NCBI GenBank assembly: GCA_030429545.1
Contig: JAUIFF010000008.1
Coordinates: 287,297-351,296 of the forward strand
DNA length: 64,000 nt
From: Polyangia bacterium
Lineage (GTDB): Bacteria; Myxococcota_A; Polyangia; Nannocystales; Nannocystaceae
Direction of reading: 5' to 3'
Translations under genes and position numbers: made by a program
The notes under the pieces: generated by a model
What the model saw: the letters and a program-made list of their open reading frames with translations, nothing else
Database searches by the model: none
Told to the model about the DNA's origin: nothing
Shown: in pieces, positions 60,357-64,000 of the stretch
Layout: each line of letters starts with the position of its first letter
Numbering within the stretch: the first letter of the stretch is position 1

Positions 60357-62271
60357 CACACAGAAACAACCTCTCGGGAGTTGGCGAGCGTGGTACTCTG
60401 TCGCGCTCGAGGAATTGCAGTTCGCCTTCACCCGGGTGGTAGCAAACAACCAAACGGCCTGGTGGACACCGTTCGAGACCGGTGATGGCGATCGAGTGTT
60501 CGTTCTACACGGTCTCAAGGATGAGGAGGAAGCGGAACACATGGGCCGCGTTCTTGCAGGCTATGCTCCCGCGAGACCGCTCCCTCGCGCGCTCCTTCTA
60601 TTTCTCGCAGGTGAGCCAGAAGCCAAGGAGAAATACCCGTACCCTCTCTCAAAACCGCGCTATTGGCCTGATAGTGCCGAGGAGACAGGAGCCTTCGCAG
60701 CCGAGGCGACGCTCCTCCAGAACATTTCGCCTGCGGCCCCCGAAGTGCCGCTTGTCAGGTTGTATCTGTTTCAGCTCTCCCACGCCCAGTTAAGCCTGGG
60801 TGTGGAGATGACCCGTAACGAGACCTTCGAGTACATCGGCAAACATTGGGACCTTGGGGACCGGGGAGTAGCGAGGCGGTTCCACCAGGAGCACCAACCT
60901 GACGACAAGGCTTCCGCACGTGCGGGCTTTACGAAGGAGACCATCGACCTGGCGGACGGCTCGACTGCCACCGTTGTGACGAGCCAGAAGACAAATTTGT
61001 CGGGCTTGTTCCACGGGAATGTGCACGTGGCATCAGGCACTCGTTCCGCCATGATGTTTCGGGCGAACACGCTTGGTCAGCCCCAGGTGCTACTTCGCTC
61101 CGTAGCTCGGTACGCACACGACACCTCCTCGGGAAGACGCGGTGGCTCACCCCGAGCGCTCACCCCACGTGGCGGCTCGTCCCGGGCTGCCCACGCTCCC
61201 CGCACAGCCCCCAAGCGGCAACCGGTGCGCCCCGAGAGCCGGAATCACAAGCGACCTCGCTCGAGGCAACAGGGAGGCTCAGGCGAGGTCTCCCGGTCGA
61301 TATTCAAGGATCCAACTCGACGGACGCTCCCGCCCCAATCGAGCGAGGTTTTCAGCGACTTTGAGCCGGGAGTGCGAAGCACCTTTTGGATCGAAGTCCC
61401 CGCCCAGGACATCGACGAGCTGGCGCGCCAACGAATACGTGCTCACTGCAATGGTCTGACGTACACCAAACAGGTCAAGGTTCGCCCGAAACCTGGCACA
61501 GAGGTCCTGTTAACACTTGCGAGGATTCCCTGCGACTTCGATTCGACGCCGGGGACCACGGCGCGCCACGCATCACGCATCATTCGTGGCCGCCGCTCGG
61601 AGATGCTCGAGCCTCCCCGTGTTCTGTTGCGCCTTGCGACGTATGACACCCTGCCATTCGAGGCTTCGACCGACTACGGGCCCCACCTGACGGAGCCCGG
61701 AACCGGAGCCCGAGATCTCGAAAGTGCGGTCCTCGCCGACGGCGACCTCGACCCGGAGAAAAAAATCCTGATCCAATTGTATCTGCAATCGATTTCACGG
61801 GTGCAGGCAAAGTCAAGCGAACAACGCAACGGGGCCAAGACAGCCGCCTGGCTGGTCGCACATTGGGAACGCGGGGACGTTGGGGTGGCCCAGGCTCTCG
61901 AACAAGAGCCTATTTCATCGTGGAATGAAAAGCGTCAAGAGCCTCCGACACCGAGACAACAGTGGTGGAGTCCGACCACGGACCTGCCGGAACCAACTCG
62001 ATCGGTCGCCAAACCTTCGGCCGGTGGGAACCCTCCCACCACCGACTTGCGGGAGCCGACTCAAGCAACCGCGACACCTTCGGGCAACGCTCCCTCCGGG
62101 GAACCAACCCAAGCAGCCGTCACCAGGGAACCGACTCAAGCAGCGGTTACGCCTTCGGCCGGTGGCAACGCTCCCACCACCGACTTGCGGGAACCAACTC
62201 AAGCAGCCGTCAGGGAACCAACTCAAGACTTGCGGGAGTCGATCCTCAAGGTCTTTGGAGGCGTCCGGTGA
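60340..62271 (+). CDS. Island paralog family member E (two-copy W-x2-GD-x-G protein)
   Basis: 643 residues. Module 1: WYSVALEELQFAF, then LVRLYLFQLSHAQLSL and HWDLGDRG at 169-176, followed by the DGS module (LADGSTATVVTS; GLFHG at 222-226). A basic disordered stretch (265-315) separates module 2: TFWIEVPAQDIDELA (348), KKILIQLYLQSISRVQ and HWERGDVG at 508-515 (AAWLVAHWERGDVGVAQAL). The C-terminus is a repeat region of TTDLREPTQAAV-type units. It is the largest paralog and directly precedes the methylase gene (GTGA overlap), implying a joint role. Confidence 0.78.
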   Translation: MTKPTDTQKQPLGSWRAWYSVALEELQFAFTRVVANNQTAWWTPFETGDGDRVFVLHGLKDEEEAEHMGRVLAGYAPARPLPRALLLFLAGEPEAKEKYPYPLSKPRYWPDSAEETGAFAAEATLLQNISPAAPEVPLVRLYLFQLSHAQLSLGVEMTRNETFEYIGKHWDLGDRGVARRFHQEHQPDDKASARAGFTKETIDLADGSTATVVTSQKTNLSGLFHGNVHVASGTRSAMMFRANTLGQPQVLLRSVARYAHDTSSGRRGGSPRALTPRGGSSRAAHAPRTAPKRQPVRPESRNHKRPRSRQQGGSGEVSRSIFKDPTRRTLPPQSSEVFSDFEPGVRSTFWIEVPAQDIDELARQRIRAHCNGLTYTKQVKVRPKPGTEVLLTLARIPCDFDSTPGTTARHASRIIRGRRSEMLEPPRVLLRLATYDTLPFEASTDYGPHLTEPGTGARDLESAVLADGDLDPEKKILIQLYLQSISRVQAKSSEQRNGAKTAAWLVAHWERGDVGVAQALEQEPISSWNEKRQEPPTPRQQWWSPTTDLPEPTRSVAKPSAGGNPPTTDLREPTQATATPSGNAPSGEPTQAAVTREPTQAAVTPSAGGNAPTTDLREPTQAAVREPTQDLRESILKVFGGVR

Positions 62272-64000
62272 AGATCGCGGCAGACGTGCAACGAGCACTA
62301 CGCGGCTGGCAGGAGCGGACCGTCAAACGTCTCGGTCCCGACGGGTTTCGTCAGCTGCTGAATGACGGGACGGTCCAGGCAATCCTCGATCAAGCGATTC
62401 AGCTGCAACTAGCCCGTGACGCCCGTGTCGATGCCAACAAAGAGGCGTTGCATGTGATTGTGAAGGATCGAAAGTACACCGAAGGCGACCGGCAGGCGCT
62501 TGAGGGGTACACGGGTTGGGGTGGCATCCCTCAAGAGGAGTTAGAGCAACTCGGACTTGGCGAGCTGACGCCCCAGGACGAGTACTACACCCCGCCCAAG
62601 ATCGCGGCTGGGATTGGTCGCTCCATCGCTCCGTTGCTCCCCGGCCTAGCTGGCCGTGATGGTCGGATCAAGGCCCTCGAGCCCTCAGCCGGCGTGGGGC
62701 GTCTGATCACCGGAATCTCCTCCGCCACGGACATCCCAATCGACTGGACCGCCGTCGAACTGTCGCCGATCTCCGCCAAAATTCTTGGTGTGTTGCACCC
62801 AAAGGTCGAGATTCACCAGGTGCCGTTTGAACAGTGGATTGTTGATAATGCAACTAAAATGCAGGGCCAGTTCAATCTCGTCGCCTGCAACCCACCCTAC
62901 TACGGCCGCGGGCCGTCGCAGAGCCTCGACAAAGATTTGAAGTATCGGTACGCCGATAATTTCTCGTACTTCCTCCGACGGGGCCTTGAGCTACTGGCGC
63001 CCGGCGGGCTCGGTGTGTTCATCATTCCCAAAAACTTCCTCCTGGCACCGAAATACTGTGACCTCCGACGGCTGATCATGCTCAGGTATCGCCTGTGTGC
63101 CGCTTTCAAGTTGCCCCGCAATGCCTTCCAGGCCGTCAACATGAAGACCTACGTCATGATCTACCGCGCACGCGGAGGTGAGGTCTCGGAGGCAACACCG
63201 GAAGAACTAGCGATACTGGATGGACTCTACGACGAGGCTCACCCCGACCACGTTCTGAAATTCGACTTCGCCGGCGACCTCGAATTCCCGGTCATGACAC
63301 CGGAGTGCAGCGCGTGCGAGCTCGGTGAACCAGAGTCATGTGAATATGCACAGGCTCCGACAGGCTCGGCCATTGAGGCTGCTCGTGCCTTCGGCCATAG
63401 GATAGCGACGTTGCGGGCGAGCATCGATGCAGGCGAAACTCGGGCTCGCGACCTGTGGCGTGAACTCAAGCGCGACTTGGCTCGGTTTCGGAAGTCGCAA
63501 TACCTCGTCAAACACAGCGGCAAGTCGAACCCCTGGGCGTGGGAGGACTTGCGCCGCCTCAACGATGAAGGTGTGGCAACCTATCTCTCAGCCTTCGATG
63601 AATCGGGAAAAGCTGTCCCGTGGCTGGTCGAGCAACCCGAGTTGCCATATCGCGGTGCCCCCAACAGCGTGGTAGACCAAGCAACCTGGCTCTACAGGCA
63701 TAACCACGAACAACCGATACACACGACTGAACTCTTGGCCCTCCACCGCAAAGCCGGTGGGAAACAAGAGCTAGGCGATCTACTTGAGCACTTGCTTGGC
63801 AATGGCTGGGCATTGGCGCGGCCCGATGTGCTCGAGCCAAATGAATCGTACTATAGTGGCAACCTCCTCGAAAAGCTTCGGTACCTGCAGATCACTCCTA
63901 GAACGGCTACACAGGCTGAGGAGCTGCACTTTCTTACCCCTCCGATTCCGGTTGAGGATATTGAGCTAGACCCTCGTAGCGGTTGGGTTCCCGCGGAGGT
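62268..64000 (+). CDS. N6-adenine DNA methylase-type polypeptide (3' partial)
   Basis: At least 577 codons, GTG 62268 overlapping the previous TGA; open to the right edge. The N-terminal part has LEGYTGWGGIPQEE, a motif of the large methylase/helicase 'polyvalent' proteins of phages, plasmids and integrative elements. Then YYTPPKIAAGIG and LEPSAGVGRLI (SAM-binding motif I, with F/Y replaced by Leu-Glu-Pro-Ser) and ACNPPYYGRG (catalytic NPPY of N6-adenine methylases). LLAPGGLGVFIIPKNFLL follows as in type I/IIG-like enzymes. Over the last ~250 visible codons no further domain was recognised; a helicase domain may follow outside the window. Likely modifies or protects the element's DNA. Confidence 0.85.
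   Translation, partial: MKIAADVQRALRGWQERTVKRLGPDGFRQLLNDGTVQAILDQAIQLQLARDARVDANKEALHVIVKDRKYTEGDRQALEGYTGWGGIPQEELEQLGLGELTPQDEYYTPPKIAAGIGRSIAPLLPGLAGRDGRIKALEPSAGVGRLITGISSATDIPIDWTAVELSPISAKILGVLHPKVEIHQVPFEQWIVDNATKMQGQFNLVACNPPYYGRGPSQSLDKDLKYRYADNFSYFLRRGLELLAPGGLGVFIIPKNFLLAPKYCDLRRLIMLRYRLCAAFKLPRNAFQAVNMKTYVMIYRARGGEVSEATPEELAILDGLYDEAHPDHVLKFDFAGDLEFPVMTPECSACELGEPESCEYAQAPTGSAIEAARAFGHRIATLRASIDAGETRARDLWRELKRDLARFRKSQYLVKHSGKSNPWAWEDLRRLNDEGVATYLSAFDESGKAVPWLVEQPELPYRGAPNSVVDQATWLYRHNHEQPIHTTELLALHRKAGGKQELGDLLEHLLGNGWALARPDVLEPNESYYSGNLLEKLRYLQITPRTATQAEELHFLTPPIPVEDIELDPRSGWVPAE

Overview
The window is chromosomal DNA from a high-GC predatory-type deltaproteobacterial lineage, most likely Myxococcota of the Nannocystis/Plesiocystis/Enhygromyxa kind. 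The evidence is the gene style: secreted proteins and lipoproteins with Thr/Asp/Ser/Gly-rich linkers (DPT, TDGPTTDGP, long GD runs), DUF4215-type Cys-rich repeats, several Ser/Thr protein kinases fused to TPR or other modules, an ECF sigma factor, IgGFc-binding-like surface proteins and a secreted ricin-B lectin. This is inference from family content, since no rRNA gene is present.

Region 1 (1-51.7 kb) is ordinary chromosome of about two-thirds GC. It mixes housekeeping genes (tatB/tatC, deoC plus a nucleoside phosphorylase, tsaE, pncC, hpt, an acyltransferase, a DUF3516 helicase coupled to an M49-like metallopeptidase) with lineage-specific envelope genes: Cys-rich surface proteins, VWA and choice-of-anchor proteins, two IgGFc-binding-like lipoproteins, an M1 peptidase lipoprotein, an outer-membrane barrel, and three members of an unnamed secreted family. 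Signalling genes are an ECF sigma factor, two apparently active kinases, and one pseudokinase fused to a receiver-like domain that has lost its phospho-acceptor. A 63-residue histone-fold-like protein lies at 21.2 kb with its own terminator.

Region 2 (about 51.7 kb to the right edge) is an accessory element of visibly lower GC and different codon use. Its left end abuts a GD-repeat surface gene with no signal peptide, possibly cut by the insertion. It opens with a putative double-HTH protein and a 31-bp periodic repeat array. A tightly packed rightward operon follows (TAATG, ATGA and GTGA overlaps): a coiled-coil protein, small membrane proteins, a run of mutually paralogous proteins of unknown function sharing a W-x2-GD-x-G signature, and an N6-adenine DNA methylase-type polypeptide that runs off the window. 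This is the best candidate for an undescribed system. It is probably part of a phage, plasmid or integrative element.

At the whole-window scale, a 10-bp palindrome TGYANNTRCA recurs 35 times by eye count, about once per 1.6 kb of the chromosomal part and rarely in the island. It occurs in coding and non-coding DNA. Two genes (choice-of-anchor protein at 40.9-42.8 kb; island gene at 55.1-55.9 kb) are split by apparent frameshifts. No tRNA, rRNA, CRISPR array or recognisable insertion sequence was seen.
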